Assembly (NCBI GenBank): GCA_017620975.1
Contig: JAGAUD010000025.1
Location: 1 to 40,652 of the forward strand
From: Lachnospiraceae bacterium
GTDB taxonomy: Bacteria; Bacillota_A; Clostridia; Lachnospirales; Lachnospiraceae
Reading direction: 5' to 3'
DNA length: 40,652 bases
In this document: piece after piece, positions 32,282 through 40,028 of the stretch
Position numbering within the stretch: position 1 is the first letter of the stretch
Layout: every line of letters begins with the position of its first letter
Made by a program: the position numbers and the translations under genes
Notes under the pieces: generated by a model
What the model was told of the DNA's origin: nothing
What the model saw: the letters and a program-made list of their open reading frames with translations, nothing else
Databases searched by the model: none

Positions 32282-33595
32282 GTGGTATTGACTGTTATGA
32301 ATCATCAAAACAAGAAAACATCGGAACGAAAACACAGGATAATTCGCAGTATGACGGCGGTAGGGCTTGCAGCCGCTATAATAGGTGCTTCCTCGGGAGA
32401 TGTAATGACGGTCAGGGCCACAACTATTTCTGATGTTCAGAAGCAGATTGAGCAAGATCAGCAAAATCTGAATAATATCAAAAATACTTTGTCTGGTCTG
32501 ACGGAGGAGCAGGAGCTTCTCGAAGAGATGATTGAAGATATAAATGCAGAAATCATCAATATGATGACAAGTATTGGTCTGAAGGAAGACGAGATAGCAG
32601 CAAAGGAAACGGAGATATCCGAAAAGCAGATTGATATTGAAGAGGCACAGGCGGATTACAATGCAGCCAAGAAGCGGGAAGAAGAGCAGTATGAAGCCAT
32701 GAAGATACAGATTCGATTCATGTATGAGAATAATAGTGTATCCACTTTGGCAAAGCTGTTGGAAAGCTCCGGTTTCAGTAACCTGATCAATAATGCGGAA
32801 AAAATTGAAAAAGTCTATGAATACAGTAATGATATGCTGAATCAATATGAAGCTACCAAGATTGAAGTGCAGCAGCTGTGGGATCAGCTGGTAATAGACA
32901 AGCAGCAACTGGAGTCTGATAAAACGCAGTTGGAGAATGACAGGGCAACTTTACAGACACTGAAAAAAGAACTGGATACTAATCTGGCTGCCAAGAAAGC
33001 AGAATCAGCTAATTATGAAGCTGACATTCAGCGCTACAAGCAGGAGGCTGCAGCTGCTCAAAAGAAGATTCAACAGGAACAGAAACAGTTGAAGAAGCTG
33101 CAGGAAGAGGAGAAGAAGAGGCAGGAGGAGCTGAAGAAGCAACAACAGCAGCAACAACAGCAGAGTACCTCTTCACCTACCACCAACTCTGCTATCAACG
33201 GTAGTTATACGGATACAGGATATACCCAGATTATTGACGCGGCTTCCGGAAGTGATCTTGGCAAAAAGATTGCAAAATATGGTTGCCAGTTCATTGGAAA
33301 TCCTTATGTACGGGGTGGTACAAGCCTTACCAATGGTGCAGACTGCTCCGGTTTTGTATGGAGGATATATAAAGATTTTGGATATTCGCTTCATCGCACT
33401 TCCTATGAGCAGAGGAGTGATGGAACAGAAGTATCTTACGATGAGATGCAGCCGGGAGATCTGGTTTGTTACAGCGGCCATGTGGCAATGTACATAGGCG
33501 GAGGCAAGATTGTTCATGCAAGCTCAGCCAAGACCGGAATCAAGGTCAGCAATGTAGGTTACAGATCTATCATTACCATACGAAGAATCATATAA
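32282..33595 (+). CDS. Exported coiled-coil NlpC/P60 peptidoglycan hydrolase
   Basis: A 437-residue exported protein: an N-terminal hydrophobic segment after a basic stretch (MTAVGLAAAIIGASS), a long coiled coil from about residue 50 to 280 (for example DVQKQIEQDQQNLNNIKNTL), a Gln-rich linker, and a C-terminal NlpC/P60 domain. The catalytic cysteine is in GADCSGFVWRIYKDFG and the histidine in SGHVAMYIGGGKIVHASS. This is the layout of PcsB/CwlO-type cell-separation hydrolases that are activated by FtsEX. The start is uncertain: GTG 32282 (used here) or TTG 32288 after AAAGG, while ATG 32297 is too far from the ribosome site. asnS ends 31 bases upstream. Confidence 0.88.
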   Translation: MVLTVMNHQNKKTSERKHRIIRSMTAVGLAAAIIGASSGDVMTVRATTISDVQKQIEQDQQNLNNIKNTLSGLTEEQELLEEMIEDINAEIINMMTSIGLKEDEIAAKETEISEKQIDIEEAQADYNAAKKREEEQYEAMKIQIRFMYENNSVSTLAKLLESSGFSNLINNAEKIEKVYEYSNDMLNQYEATKIEVQQLWDQLVIDKQQLESDKTQLENDRATLQTLKKELDTNLAAKKAESANYEADIQRYKQEAAAAQKKIQQEQKQLKKLQEEEKKRQEELKKQQQQQQQQSTSSPTTNSAINGSYTDTGYTQIIDAASGSDLGKKIAKYGCQFIGNPYVRGGTSLTNGADCSGFVWRIYKDFGYSLHRTSYEQRSDGTEVSYDEMQPGDLVCYSGHVAMYIGGGKIVHASSAKTGIKVSNVGYRSIITIRRII

Positions 33596-33615
33596 GATGG
33601 TAATCTTTGAAAATA

Positions 33616-33714
33616 TCTGATAAAAGTGTCTGAACAAAAATGTCTGATATAATAAACGTCTGATATAGAAATTGTGGCTTCGGAGTGCTGCCGATTTTGT
33701 CTGAAAAGGCAAAT
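33616..33714 (+). repeat. Repeated TCTGA elements upstream of nfo
   Basis: TCTGA occurs at 33616, 33629, 33643, 33659 and 33710; two of the copies are part of GTCTGATATA. The first four have spacings of 13, 14 and 16 bases. A TATAAT at 33648-33653 overlaps them. Meaning unknown; perhaps operator sites. Confidence 0.4.
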
Positions 33715-33740
33715 CACCAGGTATCTTCCGAAGCTTTTTG
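33677..33740 (+). terminator. Terminator or attenuator before nfo
   Basis: GCTTCGGA (33677-33684) pairs with TCCGAAGC (33727-33734) and TTTTT follows. If the promoter is at 33648-33653 the hairpin lies in the nfo leader and could attenuate; otherwise it ends the NlpC/P60 gene. Confidence 0.7.
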
Positions 33741-33775
33741 TCATATAGGTTATTTTTTGAGAAAGGATCGAGAAA

Positions 33776-34456
33776 ATGTTAAAAATAGGATGTCATATAT
33801 CGTCGGGAAAAGGCTTCCTGGCTATGGGAAAAGCAGCCCGGTCTATTGGTGCCAATACGTTTCAGTTTTTTACCAGGAATCCCAGAGGAGGAGCGGCCAA
33901 AGCGCTGGATCTTGCGGATGTGGAGGCTATGAATGCCTATTGTGCGGAGCATAAAATAGGAAATCTACTGGCTCATGCGCCATACACCTTAAATTCCTGT
34001 GCCAAGGATGCAGGGCTTCGGGAATTTGCACGCAATACCATGGCAGATGACCTGAGCAGGCTGGAATATATTCCGGACTGTATGTATAATTTTCATCCGG
34101 GAAGCCACGTGCAGCAGGGTGCAGAAGTGGGAATTGCTTACATTGCAGATACTTTGAATCAGGTGTTGCTGCCTGAGCAGTCTACCACTGTTCTTTTGGA
34201 GACTATGGCTGGAAAAGGCAGTGAAGTAGGCAGGAGTTTTGAAGAACTGCGTCGTATTCTTGATAAAGTAGAGTTGAAGGAGAAAATGGGAGTTTGTCTG
34301 GATACCTGTCATGTTTTTGACGGCGGTTATGATATTGTTTCAAATTTAGAAGGAGTGCTGGAAGAGTTTGATCAGATCATCGGCCTGGAAACGCCTAATG
34401 AGATGGATGGTTACGCAGCAGAGATTGCATTGCTTCGGGGATTATACAATGAATAA
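33776..34456 (+). CDS. nfo: Endonuclease IV with internal deletion, probably inactive
   Basis: A 226-residue protein; Nfo is normally about 275-285 residues. This family repairs abasic sites using three zinc ions. The N-terminal fold is intact: [17 protein letters not shown] (His 67), FHPGSH (His 107), LLETMAG (Glu 142), [11 protein letters not shown] (Asp 176, His 179). After FDQIIG at residue 203 the sequence jumps straight to [18 protein letters not shown], the end of the protein. Missing in frame are about 50 residues that include the HLNDS histidine and the DRHE aspartate and histidine, three of the nine metal ligands. The last glutamate (ETP) is kept. The likely event is a deletion between short repeats near CTGGA. 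ATG 33776 follows GAGAAAGGATCGAGAAA. recQ overlaps the end by 8 bases. Confidence 0.88.
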   Translation: MLKIGCHISSGKGFLAMGKAARSIGANTFQFFTRNPRGGAAKALDLADVEAMNAYCAEHKIGNLLAHAPYTLNSCAKDAGLREFARNTMADDLSRLEYIPDCMYNFHPGSHVQQGAEVGIAYIADTLNQVLLPEQSTTVLLETMAGKGSEVGRSFEELRRILDKVELKEKMGVCLDTCHVFDGGYDIVSNLEGVLEEFDQIIGLETPNEMDGYAAEIALLRGLYNE

Positions 34457-36290
34457 ATACGATGTTTTAAAGAAATATTTTGGATATGACAGTTTCCGTC
34501 CCGGACAGGAAACGATGATAGATGCCATTCTGGAGGGCAGGGATGCCTTGGGCATTATGCCTACCGGAGCCGGTAAATCTATCTGTTATCAGGTACCGGC
34601 ACTTTTATTGCCCGGCATTACGTTAGTCATCTCACCGCTGATTTCCCTGATGATGGATCAGGTAAAGGCATTGAATCAGGCAGGAATTCATGCCGCTTTT
34701 ATTAATAGTTCACTGACGGAGGGGCAGATTCATAAGGCGCTTCAGTATGCTTCACAGGGGCGGTATCAGATTATCTACGTGGCACCGGAGCGCCTGGAGA
34801 CAGAAAGTTTTTTGAATTTTGCTCAAAATGCCAGGATATCCATGGTGACAGTGGATGAAGCACACTGCATTTCTCAGTGGGGACAGGATTTCAGACCCAG
34901 CTATCTGAAAATTGTGCAGTTTATTGAGAATCTGCCGAATCGTCCCATTGTCAGTGCTTTTACTGCTACAGCCACCAGGGAGGTAAAGGAAGATATTATT
35001 TGTGTATTGGGTCTTAGGAATCCTGAAGTACTGATTACGGGCTTTAATCGGGAAAATCTTTACTTTGAGGTACGCCATGTGACTAAAAAAGATGAGCAGT
35101 TGTTGGAATACGTGACCACACATAGCAGTGACAGTGGAATTATCTATTGTGCCACCCGCAAAAATGTGGAAAACGTCTGTGCATTTCTTGAGGATATGGG
35201 GATAGATGCCACCAGATACCATGCCGGTCTGACTGCAGATGAAAGAAAACGCAACCAGGAAGATTTTATTTACGATGTAAAGCCGGTCATGGTAGCCACC
35301 AATGCCTTCGGTATGGGGATTGACAAATCCAATGTGCGGTACGTGATTCATTACAATATGCCCCAGAGCCTGGAAAACTATTATCAGGAGGCAGGGCGTG
35401 CCGGTCGTGACGGGGAGCCTTCAGAATGCATTATCCTGTACTCACCGCAGGACGTGGTCACGAATCAGTTTTTGATAGAAAACGGCAGGGATAGTAGGGA
35501 GATGAATCTTGAGGATCGGGAGCTTATTCTGGAAAGAGACCGGGAGAGGCTTAAGAAAATGACCTACTACTGTTTTACCAATGATTGCCTGCGGGATTAT
35601 ATCCTCCGCTACTTTGGGGAGTACGGCAGCAGCTATTGCGGAAACTGTGCAAACTGCCGCAATCAGTTTGAAACTGTGGATGTGACGGAGATTGCCCATA
35701 TATTGATGGTGTGTGTACAGTCCAGTCATCAGCGATATGGCGTCAATGTGATTCTGGATACGGTTCATGGAGCCAATACTGCCAAGATTCGTGGATATCA
35801 CATGGATCAGAATCCCTGTTACGGCAAGCTTGCCAAAGTGAAGATACACAGGCTGCGTAATATTATGAATTATCTGCTTTTGGAGAATTATTTGACTACG
35901 ACCAACGATGAATATATTACAGTGAAACTGACACAGCGTTCCCGCGCAGTACTGGAAGAAGGGGAAAGAGTCATTATGAAGATGGTGAAGGAGCAGGAGC
36001 TGGCAGCCGGAAGCAAAGGCAGCAGTAAAGGAAGCGGCAAGGCGGCCGGTCTGGCTGACCTGGACGACCGGGGAAGAAAGATATTTGAGAAGTTGCGGAC
36101 GCTCCGCATGGAAATCGCCAAAGAAGAAAAAGTACCTCCTTACATTGTTTTCTCTGATAAGACATTGGTGCAGATGTGTATTGTGCATCCGATTGACAAA
36201 GAGTCAATGCTTCGGGTATCAGGAGTCGGCGAGTTCAAATATGGAAAATATGGAGAGAGATTTCTAAAGTGTATTTTAGGAGAGATTTGA
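34449..36290 (+). CDS. recQ: RecQ family ATP-dependent DNA helicase
   Basis: A 613-residue RecQ helicase for DNA repair and recombination. Walker A is [15 protein letters not shown] (about residues 39-53), the DEAH box is [18 protein letters not shown], motif VI is [18 protein letters not shown]. The zinc-binding region contains [20 protein letters not shown] and CANC, then a winged-helix RQC domain and a C-terminal HRDC domain ([20 protein letters not shown] to [16 protein letters not shown]). The start ATG 34449 lies within the last codons of nfo (stop 34454-34456). A longer in-frame reading starts at 34368 inside nfo and is not supported. A Ser/Gly linker ([11 protein letters not shown]) precedes HRDC. 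Confidence 0.96.
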   Translation: MNKYDVLKKYFGYDSFRPGQETMIDAILEGRDALGIMPTGAGKSICYQVPALLLPGITLVISPLISLMMDQVKALNQAGIHAAFINSSLTEGQIHKALQYASQGRYQIIYVAPERLETESFLNFAQNARISMVTVDEAHCISQWGQDFRPSYLKIVQFIENLPNRPIVSAFTATATREVKEDIICVLGLRNPEVLITGFNRENLYFEVRHVTKKDEQLLEYVTTHSSDSGIIYCATRKNVENVCAFLEDMGIDATRYHAGLTADERKRNQEDFIYDVKPVMVATNAFGMGIDKSNVRYVIHYNMPQSLENYYQEAGRAGRDGEPSECIILYSPQDVVTNQFLIENGRDSREMNLEDRELILERDRERLKKMTYYCFTNDCLRDYILRYFGEYGSSYCGNCANCRNQFETVDVTEIAHILMVCVQSSHQRYGVNVILDTVHGANTAKIRGYHMDQNPCYGKLAKVKIHRLRNIMNYLLLENYLTTTNDEYITVKLTQRSRAVLEEGERVIMKMVKEQELAAGSKGSSKGSGKAAGLADLDDRGRKIFEKLRTLRMEIAKEEKVPPYIVFSDKTLVQMCIVHPIDKESMLRVSGVGEFKYGKYGERFLKCILGEI

Positions 36291-36455
36291 GTGCTACTGC
36301 CTGCCACATAATTCGAAAAGCGTGGCAAGTACTCTTTCACTGTTTCGGCTATGTGAACGGTAACGTCCTAAAAATTTTTGTGTTTATGTCATTTTGTTGT
36401 AGATTTTGTCGAAGTAAGGTGATAAACTGATTGTGTAGTTAACGAGAAGAAAAGT

Positions 36456-36712
36456 ATGGCAATTACGAGAAACATAGGAAAACGGCTGAATCAATATGTC
36501 CCGGACGGTGCGCACAGAGCTTTGAATGACTGCAGGATGAATCAACAGATTTACGAACAGATGGGAAAATTAATAGGCAATCATCTGGCACGGAAGCAAG
36601 AGGAACCTGTTGTCCGCTGTGCGGAAGTGAACTCATCAGGCGAAAGGGGCGTTACGGCGAATTTTATGGTTGCAGCGGCTTTCCGGGATGTCGATTTACC
36701 CGAAACGTGTAA
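36456..36712 (+). pseudogene. Relic of an exonuclease with topoisomerase-type zinc ribbon
   Basis: A plus-strand frame reads [20 protein letters not shown] then [11 protein letters not shown], the ExoIII motif (HRALxD) of DnaQ-like 3'-5' exonucleases. After a frameshift near 36610 a second frame reads [20 protein letters not shown] then [13 protein letters not shown] (36611-36712), a zinc ribbon of the type found at the C terminus of topoisomerase I and fused to exonuclease domains in some clostridia. The exonuclease motifs I and II are absent upstream. The gene has thus lost its 5' part and its frame. Adjacent recQ suggests a former DNA-repair cluster. Confidence 0.65.
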
Positions 36713-36767
36713 AATGAATGAATGTTGCAGGCAAATATGGTGATTTCAATGAAAAAACAGGAGGGTT

Positions 36768-37109
36768 ATGCTAGGGAACACTGAAATGGAACACTACCCA
36801 TCCATTGATATGGTGAGATTTGGTACGAAGCTGAAAGAAATCTGCGAAGAACGCAATGTGTCAGCCAATGATTTGAAAGATTATCTGAACCTTAGTTCTA
36901 TACAGGCTGTCTATATGTGGTTTCGAGGTCAAAGGCTGCCCAATATAGATAATCTTTATGCAATCAGCCGATATTTAGGGGTGCGGATGGATGATCTGAT
37001 CAACAGTGAAAGAGAAGAGAATGCAGCTGTAATTATGCAGGAGGAGTCTCTTTCGGATCATGGAAAGCGGGTATTGTTCTACTGGAAAAGATTACCGAAA
37101 GACAAATAA
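36768..37109 (+). CDS. Xre-family helix-turn-helix regulator
   Basis: A 113-residue protein with one Xre-type helix-turn-helix, GTKLKEICEERNVSANDLKD then SIQAVYMWFRGQRLPNIDNL, residues 19-60. After residue 85 it has a short helical tail (SLSDHGKRVLFYWKRLPKDK). ATG 36768 follows AGGAGGGTT. It ends in a perfect terminator at 37133. Target operators are not identified, but a 9-bp inverted repeat at 37193-37211, 80 bases downstream of the gene, is a candidate. Proteins of this size and type are common in Lachnospiraceae. Confidence 0.85.
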   Translation: MLGNTEMEHYPSIDMVRFGTKLKEICEERNVSANDLKDYLNLSSIQAVYMWFRGQRLPNIDNLYAISRYLGVRMDDLINSEREENAAVIMQEESLSDHGKRVLFYWKRLPKDK

Positions 37110-37132
37110 CTACATATTATAACATATTTTTT

Positions 37133-37178
37133 CCCGCTTGTCATTAAACACGCTGTTTAATGACAAGCGGGATTTTTT
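37133..37178 (+). terminator. Perfect 17-bp terminator of the Xre gene
   Basis: CCCGCTTGTCATTAAAC (37133-37149) and its exact complement (37155-37171) enclose the loop ACGCT, and ATTTTTT follows. It is the most regular terminator in the window. Confidence 0.95.
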
Positions 37179-37192
37179 GTGTTATAGTCCTA

Positions 37193-37211
37193 TATAACAA
37201 CAGTTGTTATA
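37193..37211. promoter_or_regulatory. Operator-like palindrome with overlapping -10
   Basis: TATAACAAC, one central base, then GTTGTTATA: a perfect 9-bp inverted repeat. Its right half gives TGT followed by TATAAA (37208-37213), an extended -10. A protein bound here would block the promoter of the downstream small ORF and DUF5688 gene. Confidence 0.6.
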
Positions 37212-37320
37212 AAATATCTTACATTCAGAACGGCCATTTCGGCTGAATTTCCCCGGCTTTTTTATGGTGAGTTTAACAAATACTGTAGTCGCCAACTATA
37301 ACCGGAAAGGAGGAGCATTA

Positions 37321-37431
37321 GTGATGCTTTGCCGGCAGAGCATCATATTTTCGACAGTAATCCGGGGATATCTTGAGTATCTCAATCTAATTCCAATGAA
37401 TTCAGCGCTGTACAATGTATACAGCCGATAA
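37321..37431 (+). CDS. Possible 36-residue small protein upstream of the DUF5688 gene
   Basis: AAGGAGG (37307-37313), seven bases, then GTG 37321 (ATG 37324 is the next codon). The frame reads LCRQSIIFSTVIRGYLEYLN after the first two methionines and ends at TAA 37429. It overlaps a 22-base near-palindrome (37323-37344). The ribosome site is as good as any in the window, so translation is credible. The sequence has hydrophobic runs but no clear membrane helix. It might be a leader peptide, a tiny toxin-like protein or a relic; nothing identifies its role. Confidence 0.4.
   Translation: MMLCRQSIIFSTVIRGYLEYLNLIPMNSALYNVYSR
37323..37344. repeat. 22-base near-palindrome in the DUF5688 leader
   Basis: GATGCTTTGCC (37323-37333) and GGCAGAGCATC (37334-37344) pair with a single T.G position. 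It begins two bases after the small ORF start codon, so the RNA stem would affect its translation. Confidence 0.65.
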
Positions 37432-37459
37432 AATTAATGAAAATAAAGGAGAAATTACC

Positions 37460-38464
37460 ATGACATACGAGGAATTTAAAGGCGAATTATTTCGCATTAT
37501 CATGCAGCAGGAGGTGGCAAAGGGCAAAAAGGTAATGCTTCTTGAAAGAGGCTTTACTACCAGAGATCCCCACATGCTCAGCATGATACGTTACATTAAT
37601 AAAGTAAACTTCGGAAGGGAGGATAGTGTTGTACGCGCTGATTACATTCATGTGGTTTGGGGTGAAGGCAATGTCCGCGGCATGATGCACTGGAGCGTGA
37701 GAGAATATTTTGAAAGATATAAGAAGGAAAGCTGGGAAGGAATTCTTCCTGAGCTGCTTGTCAAGATTCAGAATGCCGGTCAAAGCATGGACTGGCTGCA
37801 TTTGGAAAACGGTGGATACGAACTCTGTAAGAGCAGATTGATTATCCGCCCAATTAATTATGATCGTAATAAATATGAACTGGAGAACTGTGTCTATTGG
37901 CGCTTTGGAGATATTGCCCTGACATTATATGGAGTGATATCCGATGATGATGACGATTATGTGACAATGAAAATAACACGTGCTTTAATAGAAGATTGGG
38001 GCATCAAAGATGAGTTATTGCTGACCAATGCACTTAGAAATACATTTATTACCATGCCTCCCAGACTTTATTATTGTACTGACTTAAAGCGGAAGCATGC
38101 ACGCTGCGAGGGCATTTTTATGCCCGGTGAAGCTGTTGACGAATCCCAGCTTTTTCAGATACACCCGGAAAATCAGTTGGAAGGCTCTCTGGGATATCGC
38201 CTTTCTACTACCAGAGGACTGAACGGGGCTGTTGCTCTTTTCTATCCCGGTGTGCAGGAGCGATTGGCAGAGCTTATGGGCGGTGATTATCTGGTAGGCT
38301 TTACAAGCATTCATGAAGCAATCATTCATCCGGCAGGGCTTCAGAATCATGAGAACATGAGAGAGTCTATACATGATATCAATGAGGTGTTTCCGAGGGA
38401 TGAAATGCTGAGCAGCAAGGTGTTTCGTTATAATGCGGATAAGAAAGAGCTGATGGAGTTATGA
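37460..38464 (+). CDS. DUF5688 family protein
   Basis: A 334-residue protein that I recognise as DUF5688-like, a family of Lachnospiraceae proteins of unknown function. ATG 37460 (MTYEEFKGELFRIIMQQEVA) follows AAAGGAGAAATTACC; an earlier in-frame ATG at 37415 has no ribosome site. Conserved-looking parts are the KGKKVMLLERGFTTRDPHML segment, the LIIRPINYDRNKYELENCVY centre, and LYGVISDDDDDYVTMKITRA. There is no signal peptide or membrane segment, so it is probably cytoplasmic. The upstream small ORF and palindromic operator suggest tight control. Confidence 0.75.
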   Translation: MTYEEFKGELFRIIMQQEVAKGKKVMLLERGFTTRDPHMLSMIRYINKVNFGREDSVVRADYIHVVWGEGNVRGMMHWSVREYFERYKKESWEGILPELLVKIQNAGQSMDWLHLENGGYELCKSRLIIRPINYDRNKYELENCVYWRFGDIALTLYGVISDDDDDYVTMKITRALIEDWGIKDELLLTNALRNTFITMPPRLYYCTDLKRKHARCEGIFMPGEAVDESQLFQIHPENQLEGSLGYRLSTTRGLNGAVALFYPGVQERLAELMGGDYLVGFTSIHEAIIHPAGLQNHENMRESIHDINEVFPRDEMLSSKVFRYNADKKELMEL

Positions 38465-38519
38465 AAGATGATGAGGCTTTGTACCGGTGAATGTGGAGAA
38501 CAAGCAATCGAAGCATAAT

Positions 38520-38558
38520 GGAGAAGGAACATATATTGCTTCTATATATGCCTTCTCC
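38520..38558. repeat. Hairpin after the DUF5688 gene
   Basis: GGAGAAGG (38520-38527) pairs with CCTTCTCC (38551-38558), and CATATA with TATATG inside. No T-run, so it may be an mRNA 3' end stabiliser or a relic of a terminator. Confidence 0.55.
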
Positions 38559-38575
38559 GTTCCGTTAAGACTTTA

Positions 38576-38674
38576 TTAATAAGGTGGGGTATCGTTGGTA
38601 TTGCACACGGTAGGTGCGGTGCCATAAACACGTTTATACGCTTTATAGAATGAAAAATCTGAATATCCTGGATA
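38576..38674 (-). pseudogene. C-terminal relic of an AraC-type regulator (copy 2)
   Basis: On the minus strand the frame reads GYSDFSFYKAYKRVYGTAPT then VCNTNDTPPY and a TAA (38578-38576). This is the second helix-turn-helix of an AraC-family activator. The rest of the gene is gone; its 5' side abuts the ABC permease relic near 38668-38674, marking a deletion junction. AraC regulators of this type often sit beside sugar ABC transporter genes, which fits the neighbour. Confidence 0.6.
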
Positions 38675-39139
38675 CCATCTGGGCAATGGTGCTGCCGGGG
38701 GCTTTAAGCGTCTACAATATGATTGTGGCAAGGACTTTTATACAGAGTAATATACCGGGAGAACTCCTGGAAGCTGCACAGATTGATGGATGTGATGACA
38801 CGCGCTTCTTTTTTTAGATGGTTTTACCTTTGTCGAAAGCGGTAATTGCAGTATTGACATTGTGGTATGCGGTGGGGCACTGGAATGCTTACTTTAATGG
38901 TATGTTATACCTGAAGGATAAGGAATTGTATCCAATGCAGCTGTTTCTAAAGGAAGTTCTTGTTCAGAGTACATTTTCCGCAGAATATCTGGAACCGGAA
39001 GTGGCAGAGCAGTTGAGAAATATGCAGCTTCTGCTGAAGTATTCCCTGATTGTGATTTCCTCCGCTCCGCTGATGGTCATTTATCCATTTATTCAGAAGT
39101 TTTGTTAAGGGCGTTATGATCGGTTCCGTGAAGGGATGA
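38650..39139 (+). pseudogene. Broken sugar ABC transporter permease (LplC/YtcP type)
   Basis: The frame from 38650 reads LDTIWAMVLPGALSVYNMIV, then IPGELLEAAQIDGCDDTRFF, stops at TAG 38815-38817, and continues in the same frame with MVLPLSKAVIAVLTLWYAVG and LQ-type membrane segments to TAA 39106. The EAA loop (ELLEAAQIDGCDDTRFF.MVLPLSKAV) marks it as a carbohydrate permease subunit. The TAG replaces a codon that is Lys in homologues I recall. Near the end a run of four Ts (39100-39103) stands where six are expected; in the shifted frame the usual ending VKGVMIGSVKG followed by TGA (39137) is still readable. The first roughly 150 residues are missing. Three independent lesions make it a clear pseudogene. 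Confidence 0.85.
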
Positions 39140-39356
39140 GTGCGCCCTGAAAAGGGCGCAGTCTGGCAAAGATGGAATCGTGTATTCCTACGGAGCGATC
39201 GTTCAGGGAAGGATCTGCGTTGAGCTTAGGGATCGGCCGTATGGAAAATCAGTCCGGATCCGGTGTGTTATCCCACCAGACAGAGTGGAACTGATCCGCC
39301 GGGTCTTGCCGTCTCTTGTAATTGGAGAAAAAACGAGGAATAGGCACAGGCCGTGA
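39132..39356 (+). other. Open stretch of 74 codons without a start, after the permease relic
   Basis: From 39132 a plus-strand frame is open to TGA 39354 and reads, in part, YGAIVQGRICVELRDRPYGK and RVELIRRVLPSLVIGEKTRN. There is no ATG and no ribosome site. The composition is protein-like but I recognise no family. It may be a relic of the next transporter-operon gene or chance. A short hairpin (39141-39160) lies at its beginning. Confidence 0.3.
39141..39160. repeat. Hairpin directly after the permease stop
   Basis: TGCGCCC (39141-39147), loop TGAAAA, GGGCGCA (39154-39160). It follows the ancestral permease stop at once but has no T-run. Confidence 0.55.
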
Positions 39357-39377
39357 GATAAACTGCTCACGGCCTGT
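39346..39377. repeat. Perfect 12-bp inverted repeat
   Basis: ACAGGCCGTGAG (39346-39357) and CTCACGGCCTGT (39366-39377) around an 8-base loop, followed by AATATG. A strong stem without a T-tract; the stop codon of the open stretch at 39132 lies in its left arm. Confidence 0.7.
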
Positions 39378-39581
39378 AATATGTGGGAATGCATCTTTCA
39401 TCAGCATATGCTGTGAATTCCTCAAAAACCTTATTTAAAGGTTAAAGAAATTTTATGTCCAAATTCCAAGAAAATGATAAGAATCCAAAATAGTGTTTCT
39501 TTATAATGATGTCCTGAAAAGTGTATACTTGGATTAGAGATCGATTAGAATAAGGGGCTGAAATGATAGGAGAAAAAATAA
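39378..39581. other. AT-rich stretch without a gene
   Basis: No ORF of note. TATACT near 39524 and TATAAT near 39502 could serve as -10 boxes for the HAD fragment, but neither has a convincing -35. Confidence 0.4.
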
Positions 39582-39944
39582 ATGCCAGAGATTCAGTCTT
39601 TCAATCAAATTACCACACGTCTTTCCGATTTTAAAACAGCAGCTACGGTAACTACCTGCATCAAACAAAAATTTGGCGATATGCTCAATCCTTTGCAGAA
39701 TGACTCATTTATCGATATTGTAAAAGTGGATATGAATAAGGCAAAGGGATTGTATATACTTACAGAATATCTTGGTGCCGAATATGACGATGTTATTGCT
39801 GTTGGTGACAATATAAACGATAGTGATATGATAAAAGAATTCAAATCATATGCAATGGAAAATGGTGTTGATGTCATTAAGGAACTTGCAGATTATGTAA
39901 CCCCTGGAATTACTGAGTTGATTGAGAAAGAATTGGTGCATTAA
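39582..39944 (+). pseudogene. N-terminally truncated HAD (Cof-type) phosphatase
   Basis: A 120-residue open frame whose last 75 residues match the end of Cof-type HAD phosphatases: DIVKVDMNKAKGLYILTEYL, motif IV VIAVGDNINDSDMIKEF, then YVTPGITELIEKEL. The lysine of motif III is in the KVDMNKAKGL part. The N-terminal core with the catalytic DxDGT aspartates and most of the cap domain is missing, since family members are about 260-280 residues. A ribosome site (ATAGGAG) precedes ATG 39582, so the fragment could be translated, but it cannot be an active phosphatase. Confidence 0.7.
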
Positions 39945-39976
39945 GTGGCTAAATACCGTGTTTCAATTTGAAGTGA

Positions 39977-39992
39977 AAACCGATAACGGTTT
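39977..39992. repeat. Short inverted repeat upstream of the exported protein gene
   Basis: AAACCG (39977-39982), ATAA, CGGTTT (39987-39992). A possible operator or the stem of a weak terminator for the HAD fragment. Confidence 0.4.
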
Positions 39993-40028
39993 AAGCTATA
40001 ACTATGAAGAAAAAGGAGAAAAGTAGTT

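Noticed and set aside
33120..33170. CAG/CAA-rich tract in the NlpC/P60 gene as a variable-number repeat
   Set aside because: It is a short Gln linker with mixed codons; copy-number variation cannot be claimed from one sequence.
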